From Aphrophora alni (Eukaryota; Arthropoda; Insecta; Hemiptera; Aphrophoridae): DNA of 64,000 nucleotides. Below are positions 11,510 to 22,734 of this stretch, piece by piece (the first letter of the stretch is position 1; each line of letters begins with the position of its first letter). The notes below the pieces were generated by a model that was not told the origin of the DNA, did no database searches, and saw only the letters and a program-made list of their open reading frames with translations. Both the position numbers and the translations under genes were made by a program. The stretch is taken from positions 119,045,362 to 119,109,361 of the forward strand of contig OY740765.1 in NCBI GenBank assembly GCA_963513935.1, given 5' to 3'.

Positions 11510-12200
11510 TACAGGGTGATTCAAAATTGCACGACAATATTTCGGGAACTTATTCTAGAGCTAAAAATAATAAAAAAAGCTTCTATAAACATATGTTCTG
11601 AAACGCTTCCTTTCCCGTCTGTAGGTTATTTTGGGATTTTACAAACAAAATTTTTTTATGTGATAAAATTTTGAGTCAATATTTGATATACCCATTATAT
11701 ATGTAACCTTTTACCAGCATACCAGCAAACCAAGACAATATTTTGTAAATATTTTCAAATAACTGACATTAAAAGTATTTAAATTTTGAATATCTCGAAA
11801 ACTTAATAGTAATATTAGAAAATATTTACAAGAAACAAACAATTTTCTTTTTTAACGAAAATTAAAATGCTTTTTTTTAAATTTTTAGTGTAAGTTAAAG
11901 CATAACCGATTTTTCACCAAACAAAACAAATCTAAAACCGTATTTTTTTTGTTTTTGGTAATTGTCTACTACACCCAAGATTAGCCTAAACCAAAATATT
12001 ATGTAATTATAATAATTGTTAATTTTGTTAAAAACTCAGAAATGTATAAAAAAAGTTTCCTTTAACAGTTTCAAAATTTGTGACTGGTGTTTAATACCAA
12101 TTTCAACATTTTATTGATTTCTGTCAATAAATCTGTTATCTTTTGACTTCAGAAAAAGTATTTTGTTTGTTGTAAGTATTGTATAACACGAAAAGGCATT
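11510..12200 (+). repeat. Foldback arm of a second CAGGGTGA family
   Basis: It begins TACAGGGTGATTCAAAATTG and carries TCCCGTCTGTAGGTTATTTT followed by TTTTACAAACAAAA. Parts resemble the inner region of the element at 25829-26977: both have TAAAGCATAACCGA/TAAAGTATAACTGA-type and ATTAGCCTA-type segments. No right terminus was found. Confidence 0.5.
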
Positions 12201-12309
12201 TGTCAAAGTAATAAATAAAAAAAAAAAAAGGAAAAGTATGTTAATTGTATTTTATATAAATAGTGCAAAAACAATACAAACTTTCTAACTCCCCCAAAAA
12301 TTATCCACA

Positions 12310-13174
12310 CAAGGTGATTGAAACAGGTCGCACCGCTGTTTTATTCTGCAAGTACAAAAGTTACAAAACAAAATTTAAAAGGTAATGCCCCTGAAATTTT
12401 TTAGTATAGGTATGTCGTCCATCATTTTTTCAATATGGTGGCCTGTTCATAGTTTTCTAATAGGAACTGCCATATTTATAGCGATTTAGATATAATGTTA
12501 AGACTTTTCTATCCTTGGATATTTTTCTCCATCTCTAACCGTTTAGGTGTTTATTGCACATAATTTCAAAAATATTAAATTTAAGCACTTCTTAATTATT
12601 ACCGGATGTAATAGACCTTGTGAATAAGATATTAGACCAGGTACAAATGTTTTAACAATGCTTAATAATACAATTTGTTCTTATTTCACAAGGTGTAATA
12701 CATTTAGTATTAATAAAGAGATGGTATAAGCCAGTGGATATTCTACTAGACAATTACAGTACCAGAAAATTATGATTTTTGTTTTCTATCGATAACTATG
12801 TTATTTATCAGTTCAAATAAAGATAACAGTAACATCATAACACTTCTAACTCTAGCTCTAGTCAAAATTTCACTTTGAAAAATCATGTCTGGAAAATGCT
12901 CAAAATTGAGAATTATTGAAACATGTAAGTGATTGTAGCTCCTAAAAGGTTGGAGATATCGAAAAATAAGAAGAAAACAATCCTAACCTAATTGTGTTTG
13001 TTCCAAAATCACCACTTATTATAAGAAAATTTAGAGCTTATCGTCATATTGAAGAAATGGCGGGCAATATTCACAATTTGGTAATACCTCTAGTTTTAAC
13101 TTAAAAAATCTTTTATGGTTATCTTTTATAGTTTCTTTGTTACTTTTGTACTATAACACAACGGTCACACCCTG
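12310..13174. mobile_element. Foldback element of the AAGGTGATTGAAACAGG family
   Basis: Left end CAAGGTGATTGAAACAGGT; right end CGGTCACACCCTG next to TA. Inverted segments include TTTTTCAATATGGTGGCC on the left against CATATTGAAGAAATGGCGGG on the right, and TACAAAAGTTACAAA against TTGTTACTTTTGTA. There is no coding capacity. A right-half copy of the same family lies at about 46875-47324. Confidence 0.65.
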
Positions 13175-13434
13175 TATCAGATGGCCTAAACTTCTTCCGT
13201 TTGTGCCATAAACAATTCATCACCACAAATTGTAATATTAATTATTTTCAATATAAAGAGAACACATTTATTTATAAAATTAGAATATATTAACCTCATA
13301 AACACGATTATTTGACTCGAAGCCTTCTACAACACATCGATGTGAATTCATTTAAATATTTACCTATTATAAAAGGAGAAAACACGTTTTACGCTACGAT
13401 ATTAGTTTACGCTACGATATGAACTTCCGTAGAC

Positions 13435-14720
13435 GAAGGATAGGGCGAGTTTGTAATCGTAAAAATATTGAAATCGGATTTTTGACTGAACTTCAGGTTT
13501 CATGGCTCAAGAAACTGAAAAACTAATTTCCGCCATGTCTTCCGTCCGTCGAAGTTGTCTGTACGTCAGCGAGATAGCGACAACAAAAATGAATATAGGT
13601 ACATGAAATTTGTTACAGTGGACTATAGTGTGCTCATATTTTATAGAAGCATATTAAAATTTATACTAACCTAATTAAAAATGTAAATATGGCGACGAGT
13701 TTAAACAATATTTTGTTTATATCTTTAGTGTTAGTCAACTTATAACACACTAAATTATATAAAAATATGCAGATTTCAATCTTGGATTTAATGTTACCAA
13801 CCCCAACTCTCTACGATGGCAAATAGTGAAGTTATTATTAAAAATGTAATTTCGAACAACGAAATAGGCTATATGACATTTTTATAACTACGATATTCGG
13901 CAAGGCCGAGTTTTCCACAAGAGCGTAGAGAGTGAGTCACTCCTTCACATATGAGGCTCGTCAGGAGCAAAGGGAGTGGAGACTTTATTATATGTGTTAA
14001 TGGCAATGTCTTAAATCAGGCATTGTATAAATGTCTAAGCGTTATATAAATTGCCAATGGCAGGCAAAGTATGAAATCAAGGATATTTCATGTTTTGTTT
14101 TTTATGCAGATTTTGGAATACCCGTTTTCCATGGCTTTCAGGTTAGGTTAGATTAGGTTGGGTTTATTTAATTCAGTAAATATTTAGTACAGAAACATCT
14201 TATTTCCTCCTTTCGTATTATTTATATTGTAAATAAATAATTTTCGGAACGAATCTATCCATTTAGTACTTTGGTTGAAGAACCGTAGGTATTTTACAAA
14301 ATGCCATGTCATTATGCACAATCCCTAGGCAAAGTAAGTAAAGATATAACAACATTATATTATTTCCTACTTTGCAAAAAAATGCTTAGGCAATGTATAG
14401 AATGAGTTTGTAATCTATAGAATAGCTAGGTAATCTATTGAATGTGTAGATCTCATACATTGTCGGTAACGTATAAAAATCAACGAGGCTAGTTAACGCC
14501 TAGCCAACATCAATAAAATAAGACGCAAATACGAGATGAAAAAGTATTGTTAACAAAATTACCCTACTGGGTAAGACCTCTTAATCTACCATTACAATTT
14601 AACATTTCCTACAAGGTCCAAGAAAACAACTTTTGAGTATTATATTTAGAGGATCTATTTGTATGATGGGGTTGAGCAAGTACCAGGATAGCGCACATCA
14701 ACTTTTTTCATTATATTTCT
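13435..14720 (+). repeat. Dispersed repeat A, long copy with an internal interruption
   Basis: Sense landmarks in order: ACTTCAGGTTTCATGGCTCA, CCGTCCGTCGAAGTTGTCTG, GGACTATAGTGTGCTCATAT, CTCTACGATGGCAAATAGTG, GAGCGTAGAGAGTGAG, then the 3' part CAAAATTACCCTACTGGGTA and TTTAGAGGATCTATTTGTA. About 13985-14470 does not match the other copies and looks like inserted or diverged sequence. No reading frame persists. Confidence 0.6.
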
Positions 14721-15002
14721 AATGCCCAAAGAAATAAACAACTTTATTTACCATATTCCGGTTAATAATGCGCGTGAGAAAAAAGGTTCCGTCATAATGA
14801 AGTCGACAGTGTAGAAGCTGTATTTAACATTAAATCACTATGTTTTTGTCTTGATCTATTGACACGACAACTTATTTTTTTTAACATTAGTCACGCCTAA
14901 ACAAATAAATTGTCTTCAAAGATGAGGCGGTCCCTACATACAACATGTAATTTTGTTCCGAATTTAAATAATTTATATTTTAAAAAGGATGTCTTGCTAA
15001 TT

Positions 15003-15230
15003 ACAGGGTGTTGCAAAAATTTTGAAACAGCTACATTACACCTGAAAAAGAAGAATTGGGTTTATCTATTGGTCAAATGAAACTACCTTTTTGTAGATAA
15101 CGGAAAAATTAGGTGATATCTAGGGGACTTTTGATATATTTTTCGGTTACTCAAAATTTGTGGGCTCAAGAAAACACACAAAATTATGATTTTCTCAAAA
15201 TCGGTTATTATGGTAAGTGAAAATGTTTCT
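15003..15230 (+). repeat. Foldback-type arm (CAGGGTGTTGC)
   Basis: It starts ATTACAGGGTGTTGCAAAAA and contains GATTTTCTCAAAATCGGTTA, a short palindromic piece that recurs in other decayed repeats here. No partner arm is recognised. Confidence 0.4.
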
Positions 15231-15284
15231 GCAATGTTTGTTTATCAATTATGCATTGCAGAATGTATTTATATCAAATGCTCT

Positions 15285-15700
15285 GAATAGGAAAACAAAA
15301 GAAAAGAATCTACAAAACAGTAGTTAGGCCAATTGTAATATACGGAGCCAAGTCATGAACCCTAACAGTGAGGGATAAACATCTGCTACAGAGTTGAGAG
15401 AGGAAAATCCTTGGAAAGATTTATGGGGTGAGAATCGTAGTTGGGGACATTAGAATACTTGTAGAAATTTTATTTAAAAATATACTTTGAATGAATAAAA
15501 CATGAGTTGCAAAAAAAGTGTTGAAACGAAAACCATTGGGAACAAGACTGAGACTTGGGCCAAGGACAAAATAAGTGAAAGACGTAGAGAAGATTTAAGA
15601 AGGATGTGGATCTGGAGGTGGAGGTGGAGATGAGTGGAGGACGGTGTAGCGTTGGAGAACACTCAAATTATTGCACCCAGAAAGCTGTCACAGTCACGAT
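15285..15700 (+). pseudogene. Non-LTR retrotransposon reverse transcriptase, C-terminal relic
   Basis: One frame reads RIYKTVVRPIVIYGAKS, a stop, then TLTVRDKHLLQS, a stop, and ERKILGKIYG. This is the region just after the reverse-transcriptase palm in many insect non-LTR elements, of the general pattern K-x-Y-K-T-x-x-R-P-x-x-x-Y-G followed by x-E-R-K-I-L-R. Further on, KRKPLGTRLRLGPRTK resembles the conserved R-R-P-x-G-R-P-x-x-R segment of the same proteins. Stop codons and loss of everything upstream make it dead. It lies in intron 1 of the Osiris gene, on the same strand. Confidence 0.6.
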
Positions 15701-15896
15701 AATTATAGTAAGCAATACCAGGTAATAAAGAAAATAATGGAAAAGTCACAGGGACAAAATTACAATCATTGTTCAATAGTCGTAATGCAAGCTTGTGTGC
15801 CTGGAAACACCCGATGATGACATAGGGGATGGAAACGTCTTGTTGGAAATAAAGATTTTTTTGTGTAAATTTGACTTGATTAATGTGATCTTGATA

Positions 15897-16426
15897 TAAA
15901 GGGTACTCAAAAACTCTTTGCAGAAAATTTGGGAAATAGTTCTATACATCAAAACAAACAAAAATTTCTAGTGACAATATGGGCTATTTCGGTTTGTTGT
16001 CCGTCTTTCTGTTTTTGTTTTTTACAAAATAATTAATTTTCAAAAACTCTATGAGCTAAAACTTTCTGATTTTTCAATTATTAATGCCTAATTGATTTTT
16101 TTTCAATGTTATTACTACAACCAATTCAAAGTAACGAACGTTTCAAAAATTAAAAATCCAATAACTATAAAACTGTGAATTTGTCGAAAATTTTTTTAAA
16201 TTTTTGAAACGTTCGCCACTTTGAAAATATTGAAGAAGTTAAACAATTGGACATTAATAACTGCAAAATCAGAAAGTTGTAGCTCATAGGGTTATTATGT
16301 AAAAAACACAAACAGACAGGCAGACGGACAATGAAGCGAAATAAACCATATTGTCAAAGGAAATGTTTTGTTTGTTATGATGTATAGAACCCCTCCCCAA
16401 ACATTCTGCACACGGTGTACTAGGTA
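15897..16426. mobile_element. Foldback element (about 530 bp)
   Basis: The left half is repeated inverted on the right: ACTCTATGAGCTAAAACTTT against GAAAGTTGTAGCTCATAGGG, and TTGTTGTCCGTCTTTCTG against CAGACGGACAATGAAGCGA. AAACGTTCG-type segments flank the centre near 16180. The ends are AAGGGTACTCAAAAACT and GTGTACTAGGTA. It lies about 90 bp upstream of exon 2 of the Osiris gene, an unusually close insertion. Confidence 0.65.
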
Positions 16427-16519
16427 TTTTTTTTTCATTTTTCCAATTATTTATAATGTAATCTTTTTAAAATGAATATTTTTGTTATATTTATTAATTA
16501 GAGATTTATTTGTTTACAG

Positions 16520-16719
16520 CATATACCTGGTGATCAGCCTTGTCGTAGCTGCATATGCAGTGGATTTAACTCCCAGTACTATTATACCAGAACTTCGAGT
16601 TGTCTACAAGACGTATAAACAATGCGAAGAACAGGGCAATGTGGTCGGATGTCTGAAACTGAGGACGTTAAGGCTACTGGAGCGAGCTATTACAATGGAA
16701 AATATTCCTTTAATTGAAG
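16520..16719 (+). CDS. Osiris-family (DUF1676) protein, coding exon 2
   Basis: The acceptor is TTATTTGTTTACAG ending at 16519 and the donor is GTAAGA at 16720. The exon enters with two codon bases already supplied and leaves with one. It encodes residues 6-72: the hydrophobic core of the signal peptide (IYLVISLVVAAYA, likely cleaved after Ala19) and then the two-cysteine region. Cys41 and Cys50 lie in KQCEEQGNVVGCLKLR, followed by a basic amphipathic stretch (LRTLRLLERAI). A paired-cysteine N-terminal region is characteristic of Osiris proteins. The open frame runs upstream to an ATG at 16482, but that part is intron, as the acceptor and the exon 1 match show. Confidence 0.85.
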
Positions 16720-16734
16720 GTAAGACAACATACT

Positions 16735-16866
16735 CTCAGGGCTCACCCGAGGGATCTTAGCTGGATATACACCCTTTTTTCGTGTTGTCTTGGGTGAAGT
16801 CCCTTTATTTCATCTCTCCTATCAGGTCTTTCTTAACCAACTCTCTTTCTTTTCCGGCCCTAATGT
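16735..16866 (+). repeat. Dispersed repeat B, directly after exon 2
   Basis: It begins only about 15 bp after the exon 2 splice donor (CTCAGGGCTCACCCGAGGGA), then TTAGCTGGATATACACCCTT and CTTAACCAACTCTC. It lacks the TACGGGCTTGGCAAT portion. Insertion this close to a donor must tolerate normal splicing. Confidence 0.6.
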
Positions 16867-17205
16867 AAAAAATATATTATAGGGGTATAGTTCAACAGAA
16901 GATTATCATTGTGAAATCAAGTAGGCCGTGGGTATGACAGCTGATAGTGGTTCCAGCATACGAGTGTTTATCAGTTTACAGGAGTGCATACTATTGTCAA
17001 AGATTTTTTTTATCTATGTTTGTATTATTTACTAAAATATCCCCTGTAAACAACCAAACAAATCTACTACAGTTACAGCATAAAGCAACAAAATAAAAAA
17101 ATTGGTCTATGATAGGGGCCTACAGTAATTATGTCGTCTGCATGTAAGGGCCAAAGCGGTTGGAAAAACTAAGTTATTAACATGACATTAGGTATAAGGG
17201 ACTTA
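16867..17205. other. Intron 2, unassigned
   Basis: No gene or identified repeat is visible in this AT-rich piece. Confidence 0.4.
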
Positions 17206-17800
17206 TACTGTGCTCGTATTAAACACTTTTGATATTTGTTAAAGGGAATGATATTGTCCTCATATAGAACACTATTGAAATTTATAAAAGTCGAAATAAA
17301 TGTCAAAATGGAGGTGATTAAAAAAGTTGTTTGTTTGTAATTCGTGTGTTATTCAACTTACTAAATTAAATTTCAATTTTACATGTTATTAATCCCACAT
17401 CTCAATGATGTTACACTTAACAAAGTTAATGTATTTTCAAATCCTAACCTCTAAAGAAAATGTGGTATTTGTAAAGTTATGTGATTCACAGAACCGAGTC
17501 ACCGACACGAGCGTAACGGCTCCTGCACACATGTACGGCTTCGAGGCCCTTCAGGATTTAGTTGATGTCAAGAAAGTAATGATACACATAATTACGAGGT
17601 TCGAAAAACCTGTGTTAACTGTGTTAAACAAAGTTACCCTAATGGATTAGTTCTCTGATATACAAACATAATTTAATACTTCCTAAAAAAAAACAAAAAC
17701 CGACTTTTGGGGATTACATTTAGGTGATCTGCGTGTATTACAGTGCATGGCGGCGTTGTTTAGGTACATCAACTTGTTTTAATTTATAGTTACAGGCATC
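17205..17800 (+). repeat. Dispersed repeat A, central and 3' parts
   Basis: Sense copy: TTATACTGTGCTCGTATTAA, GTCACCGACACGAGCGTAAC, GCTTCGAGGCCCTTCAGG, ATTACGAGGTTCGAAAAACC, AAAGTTACCCTAATGGATTA, then GGGGATTACATTTAGGTGAT. The frame at 17405-17650 is a chance open stretch within it, because other copies carry stops in that register. Confidence 0.65.
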
Positions 17801-18029
17801 TCTGTCTGTCAATTTTTAATGCTCAAGAACAACTTATCCGATTTGGAGGTTTTCTTCGGTTTTTAAGTATTATGCCTGGTGTTTGATTCAAAATGGTTCA
17901 GTAGTTCCAAGTTTCAACAACTTTTTTTCTAGTCTTACATGTATTTATTATTTAAATTACAAACAAACACTGTAAACTTCCTTTAAAATTCAGGATTATA
18001 AAATAACAACTAACGTCTTCGCCCTCATT

Positions 18030-18140
18030 GGTTCACCTATAGTGAGTACGGGAGTGTAAATCTCAACTCCAAGCTGGAGGACATTTTGTTTGTATAGTCT
18101 TAGGTTCAATCCCTCTCATTCAATCCCTATTGTCGATATC
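18030..18140 (+). repeat. Dispersed repeat B, 5' part
   Basis: It begins GTTCACCTATAGTGAGTACG and proceeds to GTATAGTCTTAGGTTCAATC. Its GGTTCAATCCC matches the tRNA B-box pattern GGTTCRANNCC exactly, the best such match in any copy. Only the first half of the repeat remains. Confidence 0.6.
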
Positions 18141-18169
18141 ATGTTCAGAATGCAGTACGAAAATTTCAT

Positions 18170-18450
18170 GAGCAATGTATTTCAAATAGGAGTTTGATCA
18201 TTTTACACTGAATCAAAATATCAACTATCAAGAGGGTTTTGTGTCCACAGTCCTGCTGGCCGATTAAAGTTTTTACATTGGATTTTACAATCTCCCTTCG
18301 ATCATAAAAAACATATTTTTATGTTTGTAAATGTAATTTGTTTGTTTATTTTTAAATTACTTTTAAGAATCTCTAATAAACAATAATTCATAAAACTCAA
18401 AACATGAAATGTATCGAAATCGGAGACATGTCATATTTAATGTTAAAAAA
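18170..18450 (+). repeat. Dispersed repeat F, + copy
   Basis: This block recurs inverted at about 27795-28080. Shared strings include GCAATGTATTTCAAAT, CAGTCCTGCTGGCCGATT (GTCCTGCTGACCGATT in the other), TTTTATGTTTGTAAATGTAA and ACATGAAATGTATCGAA. Neither copy keeps an open frame. Both lie next to transposase relics, so it may be transposon flank. Confidence 0.6.
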
Positions 18451-18702
18451 AAAAAATGTTATTAATTATTTTAACATCATATTGTAAAATTGTTTCTATT
18501 TTTTCCCCTTTTTTATACAAGTAACAAAACCAGAGCAATTGTAAAAATGTTTGTATTGAACAATTTGATTAGCTAAACTCGAGTTGTATTATAGATTAAT
18601 TAATTTGTTTTTCACTTCAAAATATTTTACTAAAAAATATATATATTTCAAGGATTAAATAAAGCAATAAAGCTAAAGCTTCAAAATATTTTAATAATAT
18701 AA

Positions 18703-20223
18703 ATGAGCTACATTTGTTTCGCCTTGCGGCATCATCGGGCAACTGATGCAGTGCCACATTTAAAGATACCGTCAACTTTTACTTCAGATAATTTAAACTA
18801 CAAACCATTTAATTGGTTTGAATTGGAAGAAATGTTAGAGCAAAAAAAAAAAAAAAAAAAAAAGACACGTACGAAAAGAAGTTATAAAATACTTCAATAT
18901 TCGTTGAAATGCAACGAAATTTGTAACGACCAAGAAAATAAATACTATAAAAACCAAGAAGGAGACTACATATACAGCAATGACAGTGGAACAGAATTAA
19001 ACGTACTAGTAGCTTTTTTGAAAGAATAAAATACAAAGATGAAAGGAGAAATTTCTATTTTAAAGAAATGACTTACAGAAACTACAGGTGTGTTATTAAA
19101 GTTAAAAAATGTGAATAATTTATTAAGAGGCTCATTTTCTTCGTGTCAACAAAAATTACTTTTTAAACGATAGGTGTTACCAATGGGTCTTCTGATGATA
19201 TTGCAAAAGCTGTAACTTTACTAGCAATTTCATATAAAGCTTTATGTTTTGTTAAGAATATTTTGAAGTACCCTCTTCCTAGTGAAGTCACTGTAAAACG
19301 ACCTCTGAGACAATTTTCTGATTTATTGATAAATATGAGTGTAAATATTTTGACAGCACTTTTAGTAATTTTGAAAAGTATTTAGTCATTACTTTTGGTG
19401 AGATGAACGTGCACAGTGATTTGTCTTTTGAACCAATTGAGGAGGTGGTATCATACGTTTATGAATAATGGTAGGGAAATGGGTGCAGCCAATATATTAC
19501 ATTTTTGATACTGCCATCACTAAAAAATTTTGAAACTATAATAATTATCGAAAGCACTGGCTTTAAGAATAAAACATTGGTGTCTGATATGGGAAAACAT
19601 ATCTTTGAAAATTACTTGGAATAACCCATCAATAAAAAAAAAATCTGTAGATTGAGATATATTTGGGTATTATGTGATGTGCCGCATGATCTCAAACTAT
19701 TTAGAAATCAAATTCTAGATTAAGGATATGTTTTAGAATATGGGAAGACATTTACTTAAGAATCTTTCATAAAATTAAATTAAATGCAGGCTAAAGGGAA
19801 AGATTTAAAATACGCTCACAAAATAACCACGGATCACGTCCTCGTCGCTGGTACACAAAGACAAACCATGAGAAATGCTGCTCAGTCACTATCAGCATCT
19901 GTAGAAAAAATTGGCAACAAGCATTATCTAGAGGGTCATTAATGAAAGCAACCCCTGACTTCGTAGCTACCGTGAAGGAAACGGAAAAAGAATTTATTTA
20001 CTTCCATGGAAGTCTTATAACTAAAAATATAGGAGTTTTCACTGTCTTGATAAAGAGAATTAAAATAAAATATCCAGATATAGATAATTACGTTATCCCG
20101 TGTTTTGTAAGAACGCGCACATTTATAAGGATTAAAAGCATGAACAAAAGAAGGGTTGATAACAAACGATCAATGAATGAAGAGGGAAAAATGTATAAGA
20201 AAATGAGAAAATTATCACAGTAA
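18703..20223 (+). pseudogene. P-element/THAP9-like transposase relic
   Basis: Pieces in several frames line up in order with P-element-type transposases. The N-terminal piece (18703-19029) contains LRHHRATDAVPHLKIPSTF, resembling the short AVPxL segment that follows a THAP zinc finger. Near 19190, SSDDIAKAVTLLAISYKAL matches the conserved S-x-x-D-I-A-x-A-x-T-L segment, followed by YPLPSEVTVKR. At about 19600, LVSDMG recalls the catalytic-region SDMG. At about 19835, GTQRQTMRNAAQSLSASVEK is typical. The C-terminal piece (19942-20223) ends FVRTRTFIRIKSMNKR, the family's basic tail. Frameshifts, stops and an A-homopolymer make it inactive, and no terminal repeats were identified. It lies in intron 2 of the Osiris gene. 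Confidence 0.7.
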
Positions 20224-20469
20224 CACAGATTAATATATTCGATTAGAACAGAAATTAATTGTGGAGTTGAATTAGTGAAATTGTATGTTATACCCCATGA
20301 ACGGCTGATTATTTTGTAAATTGTAATATGTTAAATATATAAATAAATAGTAATATGTAAACATATTAAATAAGCTCAGATAATAACTCTAATTTTGGAA
20401 TAATCAACTTATTTCATTTATATTTTAAAATAATTGGTTTATTAGTCAAGGAACATTACAATACATGAA

Positions 20470-20620
20470 CGCGCTATGTATGACTAATGGGTGCGAGAGA
20501 GACGATGGGTCCACCGTGACGTCATGCACTCAAGCTAGCCTGCGCGTGACCTCTACCGTACCGTGCTGCATTCTTTCTGAACTTGAAATCGAGATTAGTG
20601 ATGTACATTTAATAGTGAAA
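20470..20620 (+). promoter_or_regulatory. GC-richer patch with a CRE palindrome, possible transposon promoter
   Basis: In very AT-rich surroundings this patch is notably G+C-rich and holds a perfect CRE/ATF palindrome TGACGTCA (20517-20524), GCGCGTGACC and ACCGTACCGTGC. About 130 bp later begins the N-terminal relic of an IS630-type transposase, so I infer the promoter or leader of that transposon. No TATA box is evident. Confidence 0.35.
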
Positions 20621-20699
20621 TTTGACTAAACCGTGAGAGATACTAGTTGTGTTTGTTTTATTGTCATAGTTTTCTTGTTTCTACTTCATGTAATTTTGT

Positions 20700-21015
20700 T
20701 TTTGTGATTTAAATATAGCTTCTGAAAGAAAGCAAGGCAAAACTATACACAGTGAAGAGAGAGAACTAGTAAGGCGTGTTATTGTAAAATGACATGGAGA
20801 GCTGAGAAATGAACACGTAAAGCATCCTTTGAGTAAATCTAATTATATTCACGGGTAAAAAATTATACGAGGTTGTTCATAAAAACTAAATAGATCTATC
20901 ATAATTCGAAAAGAATCTGAGGAAGCAGGTACCGAAAAAATTGTCGACTCCAAGTAAAAAGAGGAAATGTATTCCAAAGAATTTGAATAATGAGTGAGGG
21001 AAAACTTATTATGAA
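20700..21015 (+). pseudogene. IS630/Tc1-mariner-type transposase, N-terminal relic
   Basis: The frame after 20720 reads ASERKQGKTIHSEERELVRR with RVIVK, a stop, then frames containing HPLSKSNYIHG and IIRKESEEAGTEKIV. This is the helix-turn-helix N-terminus (KGKxIHSExRxxVxxVI ... VxxIRKExxxAG) found in many insect DDE transposons. It then runs directly into GAGGGAAAACTTATT, which also occurs in the C-terminal relic at 27450-27790 (-), so the middle has been lost. Confidence 0.5.
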
Positions 21016-21819
21016 ATCGTTGGATGGTAGCCTATAAAGAAAATCAAGTTTAAAAATCAAGTATGGCATATATCAGGTAGAAACCAAAGAACTGATCGCC
21101 TCCGAAGTGCACCCCACACATTGTCGTGGCGGCAGTGCCTGGTGTTTTGCAGAACCCCTGTATCAGATGCGTATTTTGGTGAATATTCCATTACTGGGAT
21201 TCTGTGCTTCCTGATTGTGTAGCGTTACAATGTCTTGGTGAAAAATTCACGAGCCGTTCTTCCACATTTCAGTTTTTTTTTCTCCTCACACGTTCACGAA
21301 AGACTATCAGAACTCTCTATAATAGATGTGTTTGTACTCATTTGACCTGCAGGTAGCCAATTAAAGTAAACAATCCCTTGAATATCGATAAAAACAAAAA
21401 CTTTTTCCTTCATTTTGAATTTGCTCAACGATGTATATTTGATTTCTTTTGTCTTGGTGAACTGGAAGTCTTACCAGTTATTATTACACAATGTATTATT
21501 ATTCCCAATTTGAATAGATTTATTGCAGTAAATACAAAACTGGGATCCAACTCTCAACTTTTCTCACAATTTTAGAGAAGTTGTTTGTCATTAGTTTTTA
21601 TAATTTGTTAATATTCAAAAAGTGTATAGTAAATACAATTTTATTGTTAATAATTATGTTAAATTCTACAATATTGAATAACCTACTAAATATCACTTTG
21701 TAGGAGGTACCTGTAATACATTGTGGGTTCTCTAATACTTTTTTGTTTGTCATCTTTGATTGATGAGTTTATTTTTGGAGATCTTTAAAGTAAAGTATTA
21801 CTTGGCGGGTGTTTATATA
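21016..21819. other. Intron 2, unassigned
   Basis: No gene is seen. About 21080-21180 is GC-richer and may belong to the decayed transposon upstream. The frame at 21378-21575 has no recognisable domain. Confidence 0.4.
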
Positions 21820-22371
21820 CAGGGTATCCTGAAAAAGGCGAAATGGTTAATTTTCTGATTATATGCATTAAAACAAACAAAAACATCAAATAACATATAA
21901 TCGAATTCTGCTTCACTATCCGTTATTCTTCGTTTTGTTATTTTACAAAAAACATATCACCGGAAATAGATAAGATATTTAGGTTCAGATTTGGTGTAAA
22001 CATTTTTAAGTGTTACGTTTTACAAGTGTATCAAACACAAAAACTTTATTTGATAATTTAAAAAAATGTCATCCGTTTAAAACTTTCAACGTCAAATATC
22101 TCCTAAACCATTAACTTTAAAAAATATTAACACCATTTTAAAAATTATAAAAAAAGTTGTTTATACACTTGTAAAACGTAAAACACTCGATGTCTTAATT
22201 TCTGGAGTTATAATGTTTCTTCTAAAAAAACAAAATGGCTGATAGACGGATATTAAAGCAGAACACATTCTCGACTATATGTTATTTTTTTCTTTTCTTT
22301 TTTTTTTTTTTTTCATTTTGATGTATATAATCCTAAAATGAAGAACCAGTTCACATTTTTTAGGAAACTCT
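21820..22371. mobile_element. Foldback element of the CAGGGTGTCCTGAAAAAGG family
   Basis: The left end is ATACAGGGTATCCTGAAAAA and the right end TTTTTTAGGAAACTCTA. Inverted pairs: TTTTACAAGTGTATCAAAC against ACACTTGTAAAACGTAAAAC, and AATCGAATTCTGCTTCA against GAACACATTCTCGACTATA. A T-homopolymer interrupts the right arm near 22297. The right end runs into an (AT)n tract. It is non-coding and lies in intron 2. Confidence 0.7.
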
Positions 22372-22734
22372 ATATATATATATAAATATTATTATATTTT
22401 TCTGTCAATCCTTCAATTTTGCAATACAACAGAAAATAATATACTATTTTTAATAAACAAAAATGACACCTAAAAGATGTACTTAAGAAAATAATAATAA
22501 TATAAAGGAAGCTTAAACATCTAAATTAAACATAAACAAATTGTATAAAGAAGTAAAGAATCTTTATTATAGCATAATCAAACATTCTTTGGTTCATAAA
22601 ATACAATAATATATTCATATTCATTGAAACAGACTAAAATATACGTGCACAGACATAATAATATAGATATATTAAATGAAACAAACCCACATATTTACAT
22701 ACACTCCGTAAGATGAATCATGAACCATCACAGT
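22372..22734. other. Intron 2, AT-rich, unassigned
   Basis: A short TATA run follows the foldback element, then sequence without recognisable content. Confidence 0.4.

Noticed and set aside
16482..16760. 92-codon frame beginning at ATG 16482
   Set aside because: Only 16520-16719 is exon. The bases before it are an intron end with a pyrimidine tract and AG, and those after 16719 are a donor and repeat B.
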